A model generated the notes under the pieces. That model was not told where the DNA came from, searched no databases, and saw only the letters and a program-made list of their open reading frames with translations. Positions 1 to 7,720 of a DNA stretch of 64,000 nt are shown here, in pieces. Origin of the DNA: Lysobacterales bacterium (GTDB taxonomy: Bacteria; Pseudomonadota; Gammaproteobacteria; Xanthomonadales; UBA2363); contig JAHCAT010000011.1 in assembly GCA_019634735.1 (NCBI GenBank), positions 1 through 64,000 of the forward strand, written 5' to 3'. Position 1 is the stretch's first letter, and every line of letters begins with the position of its first letter. The position numbers were made by a program, and so were the translations under genes.

Positions 1-489
1 CAGCCAGCGCGCGTCTACAACCGGGCATCTGGGGGTTGACATCGAACACAGCTGCTCCCCCGCCTGCGGGGGAGGGGCGGGGGAGAGGGCTGCCCTGATC
101 AGCGCGCGCCGCTGGGCCGGCAACGATGCAGATCATGGCAAGCCCCGGCACTCTCCCCCGGCCCCTCTCCCACAGGGAGAGGGGAGCACAGCGCACTCCG
201 CTCACCGAGCGCCGGGTCCTGGCCCTTGGCCTCGATCCCGGGCTGAGACACGACGTTGATCAGGCCGCCTGGAGAGGGTGCCAGCGTGCGCCGTGGTCGG
301 CTTCGGGCAGCGAGGATGCACGCCGCAAAGAGGGTGTCGCACTGACGGCTGCAGTCGTCCGCCGGGAACGCGCCTGCGCGCGCTTGCGTCCGCCGACGCG
401 CGACGGGTGCCGGGTCCTGAACAGCGCCCCTTGAGTGCCGGCGGCGAAGCGGGCAGGCTGGCGGGCGACGCGACCGGAAGACCCCAGCC
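1..489. other. Intergenic region with no supported gene
   Basis: I find no convincing gene here. The open frames on both strands are short or antisense to the peptidase that follows. The notable content is a GC-rich paired palindrome, listed separately at 51-204. A GGAAG ribosome-binding motif at 476-480 sits nine bases before the start codon of the downstream peptidase. Confidence 0.6.
51..204. repeat. Composite GC-rich palindromic repeat, copy 1
   Basis: Two palindromic blocks flank a spacer. The first is built on CCCCCGC...GCGGGGG and is followed by GGGGAGAGGGC. The second is CCCCTCTCCC-N-GGGAGAGGGG and is followed by an ACTCCGCTCA-like tail. The spacer contains GATCATGGCAAGCCCCG. The same order of blocks, with a near-identical spacer word (GATCATGGCCAGCCCCG), recurs at 11131-11291, so this is a dispersed element rather than chance GC richness. 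It may be a non-autonomous REP/MITE-like element. No transposase is nearby. Confidence 0.6.
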
Positions 490-2727
490 ATGCGAATCGT
501 CCTTGCCGCCATGACCCTGCTGCTTGCCGCCGGCGCCGCGCCGGCCACCGAACTGACCATCGAGCGCATCTACGGCGATCCGCCACTGGCCGGCCCGACC
601 CTGCGCGGCCTGAAGGTCTCGCCCGACGGCAGCCGGGTCACCTTCCTGCGCGGCCGCGAGGACGACCAGAACCGCCAGGACCTGTGGCAGTACGAGGTCG
701 AAGGCGGCCAGACCCGGCGCCTGGTCGATGCCGACGCCCTGGGCGGCGGTGCCGAGCTCTCCGCCGAGGAGGCGGCGCGCCGCGAGCGCCTGCGCATCGC
801 CGCGCTGACCGGCATCGTCGACTACCTGTACGCGCCGGACGGCAGCGCCCTGCTGTTCCCGCTGGACGGCGCCCTGTGGCACTACCCGCTGCCCGACGGA
901 CCGGCCCGGCGCCTGGCCGATGCCGCCGACGGTTTCGTCACCGATCCGGCGATCTCGCCGGCCGGCGACCGCGTCGCCTTCGTGCGCAAGCAGAACCTGC
1001 ACGTCGTCGATCTTGCCGACGGCGCCATCCGCGCCCTGACCATGGACGGCGGCGGCACGGTCAGCAACGGCAGCGCCGAGTTCATCGCCCAGGAGGAGAT
1101 GGACCGCCACGAGGGCTACTGGTGGTCGCCGGACGGCAGCCGCATCGCCTTCGCGCGCGTCGACGAGTCGCGCGTGCCGCTGCAGCGGCGCTTCGAGATC
1201 CAGGCCGGCGGCGTCGACACCGTCGAGCAGCGCTACCCCGGCACCGGCCAGGACAACGTCGACATCCAGCTCGGCGTGGTCGAAGTCGCCGCGCAGCAGC
1301 CGCGGCCGCAATGGATCGACCTGGGTCCCAGCACCGACATCTACCTGGCGCGTGTCGACTGGCGTCCGGACGGGCAGGCCGTGTGGTTCCAGCGCCAGAG
1401 CCGCGACCAGCGCCGCCTGGAGCTGATCGAGGCGACCCTGGCCGACAACCGCCAGCGCGTGCTGCTCACCGAGACCGCCACCACCTGGGTCAACCTGCAC
1501 AACGACCTGCGGCCCTTGCCCGACGGCGGCTTCCTGTGGAGTTCCGAGCGTGACGGCTGGCGGCACCTGTACGTGCACGGCGCCGACGGCGGCCGGCAAC
1601 GCCAGCTCACCCGCGGTGAGTGGGCGGTCGACGCGGTGCTGGCGGTCGATGCCGGGGCCGGTACGGTGTGGTTCGCCGGCAACCGCGACGACGTGCTCGG
1701 CCGGCAGGTCTTCGCCGTGCCGCTGGCCGGTGGCGAGGCGCGCCGGATCAGCAGCGGCGAGGGCTGGCACGAGGCGGTGTTCGCCGGCAACGGCGCGGTC
1801 TGGATCGACACCTGGAGCGACCCCGCCAACCCGCCGCAGGTGCGCCTGCGCGACGGCGAGGGTGCCGAGGTCGCGGTACTGCTGGGCAATGCCGTCGAGG
1901 GCGACCACCCCTACGCGGCCCTGCGCGAGGGCCATGTCCTGCCCGAGTTCGGCACCCTGCCCGCCGAGGACGGCAGCGCCCTGCACTGGCGCATGTACAA
2001 GCCACCGGGTTACCGCGCCGACCGCCGCCACCCGGTGTTCGTGCGCTTCTACGGCGGCCCGGGACGGCAACTGGTCAACCGCGCCTGGGGCGACCTGTTC
2101 GACCAGTACATGGCGCGCCGGGGCTTTGTTGTGTTCAGCCTGGACAACCGCGGCACGCCGCGCCGCGGCAAGGCCTTCGAGGACGCCCTGTTCCAGCGCA
2201 TGGGCGATATCGAGGCGCGCGACCAGCGTGCCGGCATCGACTGGCTGCGCGGCCGCGACGACGTCGATCCGGCGCGGATCGGCGTGTTCGGCTGGAGCTA
2301 CGGCGGCTACCTGGCGCTGATGATGCTGGCCAAGCATTCCGACGTGGTCGCCGCCGGCGCCGCGGTGGCGCCGGTCACCGACTGGATGCTCTACGACACC
2401 CACTACACCGAACGCTACATGGACCACCCGCAGCGCAACGCCGAGGGCTACGAGGCCGGCGCCCTGTGGCCGCACCTGGACGGCCTGACCTCGCCCCTGC
2501 TGCTGGTGCACGGCATGGCCGACGACAACGTGCTGTTCACCCACAGCACCGAGCTGATGGCGCGCCTGCAGCAGCGCGGCACCGCCTTCGAGCTGATGAC
2601 CTACCCCGGCGGCAAGCACGGCCTGTCGCAGCCGTGGATGCGCGTGCACGTCTACCGGGCGATCGCGGACTTCTTCGAGCGGCGGCTGGGGCCGGTCGAA
2701 CCGGGCGGCCTCCCCGCCCGTCCGTAG
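490..2727 (+). CDS. Secreted S9 family prolyl peptidase (dipeptidyl peptidase IV type)
   Basis: A 745-residue serine peptidase predicted to cleave peptides, typically after Pro or Ala, in the periplasm or outside the cell. Residues 1-19 form a signal peptide. Residues of about 30-470 carry the repeats of a DPP IV N-terminal beta-propeller, including an EEMDRHEGYWWSPDGS stretch typical of the family. The C-terminal alpha/beta-hydrolase domain has the nucleophile motif GWSYGG (Ser603), HGMADDNV (Asp678) and KHG (His710), so the catalytic triad looks complete. The length fits the family. ATG 490 is chosen because the signal peptide starts there and GGAAG lies nine bases upstream. It stands alone, about 120 bases before the cyclase-like gene. 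The family is certain; the exact specificity is inferred. Confidence 0.93.
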   Translation: MRIVLAAMTLLLAAGAAPATELTIERIYGDPPLAGPTLRGLKVSPDGSRVTFLRGREDDQNRQDLWQYEVEGGQTRRLVDADALGGGAELSAEEAARRERLRIAALTGIVDYLYAPDGSALLFPLDGALWHYPLPDGPARRLADAADGFVTDPAISPAGDRVAFVRKQNLHVVDLADGAIRALTMDGGGTVSNGSAEFIAQEEMDRHEGYWWSPDGSRIAFARVDESRVPLQRRFEIQAGGVDTVEQRYPGTGQDNVDIQLGVVEVAAQQPRPQWIDLGPSTDIYLARVDWRPDGQAVWFQRQSRDQRRLELIEATLADNRQRVLLTETATTWVNLHNDLRPLPDGGFLWSSERDGWRHLYVHGADGGRQRQLTRGEWAVDAVLAVDAGAGTVWFAGNRDDVLGRQVFAVPLAGGEARRISSGEGWHEAVFAGNGAVWIDTWSDPANPPQVRLRDGEGAEVAVLLGNAVEGDHPYAALREGHVLPEFGTLPAEDGSALHWRMYKPPGYRADRRHPVFVRFYGGPGRQLVNRAWGDLFDQYMARRGFVVFSLDNRGTPRRGKAFEDALFQRMGDIEARDQRAGIDWLRGRDDVDPARIGVFGWSYGGYLALMMLAKHSDVVAAGAAVAPVTDWMLYDTHYTERYMDHPQRNAEGYEAGALWPHLDGLTSPLLLVHGMADDNVLFTHSTELMARLQQRGTAFELMTYPGGKHGLSQPWMRVHVYRAIADFFERRLGPVEPGGLPARP

Positions 2728-2848
2728 CGGTGCGCCGGAGCGGGCGGAAACGGCGCCCGTCCGCGCCGTCCGCGCCGCCGGCAGTGGCAAAACGCTAAAA
2801 AGGGGACCACAATCGGCTGTCCATCCCTTACGGGCAGCCCATCCGGCC

Positions 2849-5542
2849 GTGAACGCCCCCGCGACAGCCAGCGCCACCGTCCCGCAGAACGCGGTCGCGG
2901 TGCTGCGCACGCTGGTGGTGTTCGACCTGGTCGATTCCACGGCCCTGGTCGAGCGCCTGGGCGACCAGCGTTCGGCGCAGGTGTTCCGGCGCCACGACCG
3001 CATGGTGCGCGGTCTGATCCGCGAGCACGGCGGCCAGGAGATCGACAAGACCGACGGTTTCCTGCTGATGTTCGACCGGCCGATCCAGGCGGTCGGCTTC
3101 GCCCTCGACTACCAGCGCGCGCTGCGCCGCTTCGCCGCCGACGAGCAGGTGCCGATGGCGGCGCGCACCGGCATCCACGTCGGCGACGTGGTCACCTGGC
3201 CCAACAGCGCCGAGGAGATCGCCGGTGGCGCCAAGCCGGTCGAGGTCGAGGGCCTGGTCAAGCCGGTCGCCGCCCGCCTGATGGGCCTGGCGCTGCCCGG
3301 GCAGATCCTGCTGTCCGGCGTCGCCTACAGCATCGCGCGCCGTGCCGAGGGCGAACTCGGTGCGGCGCTGGCGCGGGTCCTGTGGGTGGCCCATGGCCGG
3401 TTCCGCTTCAAGGGCGTGCCCGAGGCGGTGCCGGTGCACGAGGTCGGCGAGACCGGCATCGCGCCGCTCAAGGCGCCGGCCTGGTCCGGCAAGGCGCATC
3501 GCGAGGTGCCGCTGTGGCGACGCCCGGCGATGCTCGCCCTGGAGGCGGCCGCCCTGGTGCTGGCGATCGCCCTGCCGCTCTACCACCTGTTCAAGCCGCA
3601 GCCGGCGATCGCGTTCACCGCGCGCGACTGGGTGGTGGTGGCCGACCTCAACAACCTGACCGGCGAGGTGCGCTTCGACGAGTCGCTGCAGCAGGCGTTC
3701 CGGATCGGCCTGGAGCAGTCGCGCCACGTCAACGTGCTGGGCAACCTGCAGGTGCGCAACGTGCTCGAGCGCATGCAGCGCGACCCGGATTCCCTGGTCG
3801 ACCGCAGCACCGGCGCCGAGGTCGCCGTGCGCGAGGGCGCCCGGGCCCTGATCCTGCCCAGCGTCGCCGAGGTCGGCGGCCGGGTCCGCTTCACCGCCGA
3901 GGTGATCGATCCGCGCACCCAGGCGACGGTCTGGGCGGAGTCCGCCGACGGCGCCGGCCTGGCGTCCGTTCTCCCCTCGGTGGACGCCGTCACCCGCCGC
4001 CTGCGCGGCCGCCTGGGCGAGGCGATCGGCGCGATCAGCGAGGCCTCGGAGCCGCTGGAAAAGGCGGCGACCGCCGACCTGGACGCGCTGCGGGCCTATT
4101 CGCTGGCGAGACGGGCCTATGAGCGCAACGAGCATGCCCATGCCGTCGCGCTGATGCGCGAGGCGATCGCCATGGATCCTGGCTTCGCCCTGGCCCGGCT
4201 CTGGTTGGCCGTGGTCCTCCAGGACCGGAACGACTCACTCAGCGAGGCCCTGTCCCTGCTGGCCGGCCTGGACGAGCACAGTCGCCTGGCGCAGCGAGAC
4301 CGGCTGCGCCTGGAGGGGGTGAGGGCAAACCTGACTTTGCCCCCCGAAGAAGCGATCGGGCGCTGGCGAAGGATGGCCGAATTGTATCCCGACGATTTCC
4401 AGGCCCACGGTCAGCTTGCCTATCGGGCCTGGCTGGACGCCAACGACCTGGACCTGGCGGTCGCCGCGGTCGAGCGCAATGCGGTCAGCCAGAATCCGAA
4501 TGCCGGGATCGGGCACTACATGAGGGCGATGCTGGCCTTGGCCCAAGGGGATTTCCAGGTTGCCCAGCAGCGCTTCGACCTGGCAAACGCGGCAGGCCTG
4601 GTCAGCGAGAACGAGTACGCCGCCTTCGTACACGCCGCTCGTGGCAACTACGCCGAGGCCTATGCGGCGCTGGATGCCGGTCGCGCCTCAGGCGATGCCA
4701 TTTCCAGCTTCGGCGTCAGCCTGAGTCGGGCCCTTCTGACCGCCGATGCCGGCGATTTGGAGGGAGCGGCTGTAAAACTCGCAAGCATCGCAGGCGGCCA
4801 AGTCAGTGCCAGCACCGCACCGGATGACGCGCTGCAGCTGGCCGAACTCTACCTGGACTGGCTGCGTACCGGCGATGCGGACAGGGTGACGGCGCGTCTG
4901 AGGGCGGTGGCCCGGCGCGTGCCGGATCCGACGCTGACCTTGCCAAGGGATCGGGCGGTGGCAGTGCGGCGAAAGTCCGCCGCGGCCTGGTTGGCCACCC
5001 GGTTGGGCGACTCCACGCTGGCGCGGACCCTGCTGGGCGAAATTGAGCCGGGCTTCCACGGCGCCGGTTGGCCGGAACTCGATGCCCGCATCGATCTTGC
5101 ACGTGCGCGCCTCGCACTGTTGGAGGGAGATCCCGAGCGGGCCATCGGATTGCTCCAGCCGCATCTGGATGGAACCGAGTTCTGGCTGCAGCGTCACGCC
5201 CTTGCCGAGGCGTTCTATGCCGCCGGGCGCAAGGAAGAGGCGCGAGAGCAGGTTGGCTGGTTGCTCGCTCATCGGCATCGAGCCTGGGCCGATGTGCATG
5301 GCACCCGGATAACCCATTTCCCCGGAGTTCTGGAAAGCCGTCTGGTTCGCCTGATGGCGGCCGAACACGAACTCGCGGCCGCCAATGAAGCGCTCGCCAA
5401 GGAGCACCTGGAGCGCTTCTTGGCGGAGTGGTCGGAGTCGGGTCTCGGTTCTGCCTTGCAAAGACGAGTAAGAGCAATCCGAGACGGTCTGAGGGCCGTG
5501 GAGGCGACCCCATCCGGCCTCAGCCGATCTGAGGCGTCTTGA
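2849..5542 (+). CDS. Putative peptide modification system cyclase-like protein (class III cyclase domain, membrane segment, TPR)
   Basis: An 897-residue membrane protein. Residues of about 18-190 resemble a class III adenylate/guanylate cyclase domain: FDLVDST (Asp26), EIDKTDGF (Asp69), RTGIHVGD and VAARLMGLA (Arg143). The usual Asn of the VNxAAR motif is Pro139 here, and the GDG motif is TDG, so nucleotide cyclisation is uncertain. One membrane segment spans about 228-248. Next comes a FlgO/TolB-like alpha/beta region (about 255-380), then TPR-like helices to the end. It matches what I recall of the 'putative peptide modification system cyclase' family (TIGR04510), which co-occurs with the two neighbouring gene types. 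The start is GTG, the only plausible one in frame after the upstream stops, with a weak ribosome site. It overlaps the convergent precursor gene by 23 bases. Codon use becomes less GC-rich from about 4.2 kb. Confidence 0.8.
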   Translation: MNAPATASATVPQNAVAVLRTLVVFDLVDSTALVERLGDQRSAQVFRRHDRMVRGLIREHGGQEIDKTDGFLLMFDRPIQAVGFALDYQRALRRFAADEQVPMAARTGIHVGDVVTWPNSAEEIAGGAKPVEVEGLVKPVAARLMGLALPGQILLSGVAYSIARRAEGELGAALARVLWVAHGRFRFKGVPEAVPVHEVGETGIAPLKAPAWSGKAHREVPLWRRPAMLALEAAALVLAIALPLYHLFKPQPAIAFTARDWVVVADLNNLTGEVRFDESLQQAFRIGLEQSRHVNVLGNLQVRNVLERMQRDPDSLVDRSTGAEVAVREGARALILPSVAEVGGRVRFTAEVIDPRTQATVWAESADGAGLASVLPSVDAVTRRLRGRLGEAIGAISEASEPLEKAATADLDALRAYSLARRAYERNEHAHAVALMREAIAMDPGFALARLWLAVVLQDRNDSLSEALSLLAGLDEHSRLAQRDRLRLEGVRANLTLPPEEAIGRWRRMAELYPDDFQAHGQLAYRAWLDANDLDLAVAAVERNAVSQNPNAGIGHYMRAMLALAQGDFQVAQQRFDLANAAGLVSENEYAAFVHAARGNYAEAYAALDAGRASGDAISSFGVSLSRALLTADAGDLEGAAVKLASIAGGQVSASTAPDDALQLAELYLDWLRTGDADRVTARLRAVARRVPDPTLTLPRDRAVAVRRKSAAAWLATRLGDSTLARTLLGEIEPGFHGAGWPELDARIDLARARLALLEGDPERAIGLLQPHLDGTEFWLQRHALAEAFYAAGRKEEAREQVGWLLAHRHRAWADVHGTRITHFPGVLESRLVRLMAAEHELAAANEALAKEHLERFLAEWSESGLGSALQRRVRAIRDGLRAVEATPSGLSRSEAS

Positions 5543-5786
5543 ACTCCATCGCCGCCGCGAACGCGCTGCCGCCAATGTCCTCAAGCAGTGCCGCGAAGGC
5601 TTCCTTGGACGCAATCTTTCTTGGCGCGCAGCAGGTCTGATCCAGCGACTTGCAGGCCCCAGGATCGATGCCGACCTCGGCCATCGCCGACGTCGGGTCG
5701 GCCTGGAAGCGATCACGGAAACCATCGTCGGAAGCCAGGCGCTTGATCAGGGCGACGCCCTGCTCGGTCGGCAGCGAAGCACTCAT
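5520..5786 (-). CDS. NHLP-related RiPP precursor peptide A
   Basis: An 88-residue peptide beginning MSASLPTEQG. It has the helical 'F.....DP..A....GI' pattern of nitrile-hydratase-alpha-like leader peptides (FRDRFQADPTSAMAEVGI). A cysteine segment LDQTCCAP follows, then the IASKEAF motif, and it ends EFKTPQIG. It aligns without gaps over 81 residues with the neighbouring peptide B, with 37 identities by hand count. I recall this as the TIGR04509 family of presumed targets of the adjacent cyclase-like and SagB-like proteins. ATG 5786 is chosen because GGGGAGG lies eight bases upstream; a longer open frame exists but lacks such a site. It is convergent with, and overlaps, the cyclase gene. The modification and final product are unknown. 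Cys-rich residues 45-55 are the most obvious candidate target. Confidence 0.82.
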   Translation of the reverse strand: MSASLPTEQGVALIKRLASDDGFRDRFQADPTSAMAEVGIDPGACKSLDQTCCAPRKIASKEAFAALLEDIGGSAFAAAMEFKTPQIG

Positions 5787-5944
5787 GGTGGAACCTCCCC
5801 GGGTGGCGGATGCCGCCGATGCGGCGGCTGCAAGTCCTCGGCAGTCTAACCGGCGCCGGGAATGCGTCAACCATGCAGACGTGCGCGGCTGGCGCCGTTG
5901 CGGTTGGCGCGCAGGAAGGGGGTCGGCCCCGGAGTTGGAGACGG

Positions 5945-5978
5945 GCCGGCATCAGGCCGGCAAAGCCTTGATGCCGGC
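5945..5978. other. Strong hairpin between the two precursor genes
   Basis: GCCGGCATCA and TGATGCCGGC form a perfect ten-base stem, with a further GGC/GCC pairing inside and a CGGCAAA loop. It lies 17 bases past the stop of peptide B on the minus strand and upstream of peptide A. No T-tract follows on the minus strand. It may be a partial terminator or an mRNA-stabilising structure that sets the ratio of the two precursors. Confidence 0.5.
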
Positions 5979-5995
5979 GCCACGCAGGCGGCGGG

Positions 5996-6343
5996 TCAGC
6001 CGACCTTGGGTACCCGGAACTCCAGCGCCTGCGCGAAAGCCTGGCCCTCGACATCGTCCAGCAGCGCCTGGAACGCCGCCTTCGGTGCCAGCGCGCGTGG
6101 CCAGAAGCAGATCATCCGGAGGCTGTGCAGCGTCGTCTCGGAAACGCCGATCTCGCGCAGGCAGGCGCGCGGATCGACCTCGTAGCGGGCACGGAAGGCG
6201 TCGTCGTCGGCCAGTCGCGCCATCAGCACCAGTCCCTGAGCCGGGGAGATGGCGCCGGCCGCAGTGGTCGGGGCGAGCGGATCGGATGTGGCACCATCGG
6301 CGGCCCAGGCGGCAGGCAGGTCGGTGAAGGCGGTTGCGTCCAT
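5996..6343 (-). CDS. NHLP-related RiPP precursor peptide B
   Basis: A 115-residue paralogue of peptide A with a longer N-terminal extension (MDATAFTDLPAAW...). The conserved part starts at about residue 35: QGLVLMARLADDDAFRARY..DP, then EIGV, a central HSLRMICFWPRALAPK segment, and the tail EFRVPKVG. It keeps only one of the central cysteines of peptide A and replaces its neighbours with Phe-Trp. Start ATG 6343 follows GAGGAGTTTCCACCGTC. The 23 bases covering this ribosome site match the leader of peptide A at 19 positions, so the duplication included the 5' leader. It is probably transcribed with peptide A and diverges from the dehydrogenase across a 79-base AT-richer gap. Confidence 0.8.
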   Translation of the reverse strand: MDATAFTDLPAAWAADGATSDPLAPTTAAGAISPAQGLVLMARLADDDAFRARYEVDPRACLREIGVSETTLHSLRMICFWPRALAPKAAFQALLDDVEGQAFAQALEFRVPKVG

Positions 6344-6422
6344 GACGGTGGAAACTCCTCGGTTGGCGAATAGGGGCAGAGTATTGCCGTTCCCACGATC
6401 AAATAACGTGAACCCGTAGACT
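6344..6422. promoter_or_regulatory. Divergent intergenic region of the RiPP locus
   Basis: This 79-base gap separates the start codons of precursor B (minus) and the dehydrogenase (plus). It is visibly richer in A and T (for example ATCAAATAACGTG) than the surrounding DNA, so both promoters must lie here or just inside the genes. I cannot define confident -35/-10 pairs on either strand. The dehydrogenase has no clear Shine-Dalgarno sequence. Confidence 0.4.
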
Positions 6423-7625
6423 ATGCGCCTGCGTCGCTGCCACGCCCTGCTGATCGAGCCGCGCGAAACGCGTGAAATCGACCTCCACGCCCTGGTCGCC
6501 GGCCAGCCGCGGCTGCTGGCCCGGCGCCGCTGGCTGGCCCTGGCCGCGCACCTGGACGCGGAGACCGAAGTCGATGCCGCGGCCCTGGCCCTGCTGGGCG
6601 CGGTCTCCCCGCAGGACTGGAGCGACCGCGACGAACTGCTGGCCGCCGGCCACGACCCTGCCACCCTCGACGCCCTGCACGCGGCCGGCCTGCTGCTGGC
6701 GCAGGACCAGGACGATGCCGTGGCGCGTGCCGACCAGTCGGTCCGCGACGGCCACTGGCGCGGCCTGTCGGCGGTGGCGCACCGGCACCTGCGCTGGCGC
6801 GGCATCGACACCCGCTCCGCCCATGCCGACGACGGCGTCGACGCCGATGGCGCCCTGGCCGCCAAGCGCCTGGCGCGCATGGGCCCGCCGCCACCGGTCG
6901 TGCAGCCGCGTTGCCCGCCCGAACATCGCCAGGCCTTGCCACCGGCGCAGGCCGGCGCCCTGGACGCGCTGCTGGCACGCCGGGTCACCTGCCGGAACTT
7001 CGACCCGGCCCGGCCGCTGCCGCTGGCGACCCTGGCCAGCGTGCTGTCGCGCGTGTACGGCGCGCGTGCGCACAGCGAGGTCACCGGCGTGCCGGTTCTC
7101 AAGAAGAACGTGCCCTCGGCGGGCGGCCTGCATCCGGTCGAGGCCTACCTGCTGGTCCGGCGGGTCGAGGGCCTGGCGCCCGGTCTGTACCACTACCACG
7201 CCGTCGAGCATGCCCTGGAACCGCTCCAGGCGCTGGACCTGGCGCAGACAGCCGGTCTGGCCGAGCGTTTCGTCGCCCACCAGGCCTGGTTCATCGAGGC
7301 GCCGGTGCAGGTGGTGCTGGTCGCCCGCTTCGCCCGCACCTTCTGGAAGTACCGCAACCACGCCAAGGCCTGGCGGGCGATCAACCTGGATGCCGGCCAC
7401 CTGTCGCAGCTGCAGTACCTGGTCGCCACCGAGCTGGGCCTGGCCGCCTTCATCACCGCCGCGATCAACGAAGGCGAGATCGAGGATGCCTTCGGCCTCG
7501 ATCCCATGGCCGAGGGCGTGCTGGCGGTGACCGGCTTCGGTCACCGCGCCGCCGCCATGGACCAGCTCGAGTTCGACCCCCTGGCCAGCGTCTGGCCCAG
7601 TCCGAGCCCCGCCGCCCGGACCTGA
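6423..7625 (+). CDS. SagB-like FMN oxidoreductase, putative peptide maturation dehydrogenase
   Basis: A 400-residue protein whose second half (about 180-390) has the nitroreductase/SagB fold: RRVTCRNFDP, VPSAGGLHPVEAYLLV, the GLYHYHAVEHAL strand pair and a C-terminal GFG. SagB-type enzymes use FMN to oxidise azolines to azoles in ribosomal peptides. The N-terminal 170 residues have no recognised domain and may bind substrate. It fits the 'putative peptide maturation dehydrogenase' family (TIGR04511, from memory), which accompanies the cyclase-like protein and NHLP peptides found next door. No YcaO or SagC-like cyclodehydratase is present in the window, so the reaction may differ from classical azole formation. 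ATG 6423 starts the recognisable homologous region. A GC hairpin at 7644-7658 follows the stop. Confidence 0.82.
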   Translation: MRLRRCHALLIEPRETREIDLHALVAGQPRLLARRRWLALAAHLDAETEVDAAALALLGAVSPQDWSDRDELLAAGHDPATLDALHAAGLLLAQDQDDAVARADQSVRDGHWRGLSAVAHRHLRWRGIDTRSAHADDGVDADGALAAKRLARMGPPPPVVQPRCPPEHRQALPPAQAGALDALLARRVTCRNFDPARPLPLATLASVLSRVYGARAHSEVTGVPVLKKNVPSAGGLHPVEAYLLVRRVEGLAPGLYHYHAVEHALEPLQALDLAQTAGLAERFVAHQAWFIEAPVQVVLVARFARTFWKYRNHAKAWRAINLDAGHLSQLQYLVATELGLAAFITAAINEGEIEDAFGLDPMAEGVLAVTGFGHRAAAMDQLEFDPLASVWPSPSPAART

Positions 7626-7643
7626 GCGGACGGAGGCTTCCCC

Positions 7644-7658
7644 GGCCCGCCCCGGGCC
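7644..7658 (+). terminator. Short GC hairpin after the dehydrogenase gene
   Basis: GGCCCG-CCC-CGGGCC lies 19 bases after the dehydrogenase stop. It has a six-base stem and no clear T-tract, so at best it is a weak or Rho-assisted terminator. Confidence 0.3.
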
Positions 7659-7674
7659 TGCGCCCCGCCGCTGG

Positions 7675-7680
7675 TATACT
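7675..7680 (+). promoter_or_regulatory. Putative extended -10 promoter of the cytochrome c5 gene
   Basis: TATACT preceded by TGG gives an extended -10 (TGGTATACT) 41 bases before the cytochrome start codon. No good -35 is visible 17 bases upstream, consistent with an extended -10 promoter. Confidence 0.45.
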
Positions 7681-7720
7681 GCGCGGCGCTTTCAGGCCCG
7701 AGCAGCCGAGACCCTTCGAC

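Noticed and set aside
202..3048. Very long minus-strand open frame (948 codons) opposite the S9 peptidase
   Set aside because: It is antisense to a clear gene, Ala/Arg/Gly/Gln-biased, and shows no domain. High GC content removes stop codons from the reverse frame.
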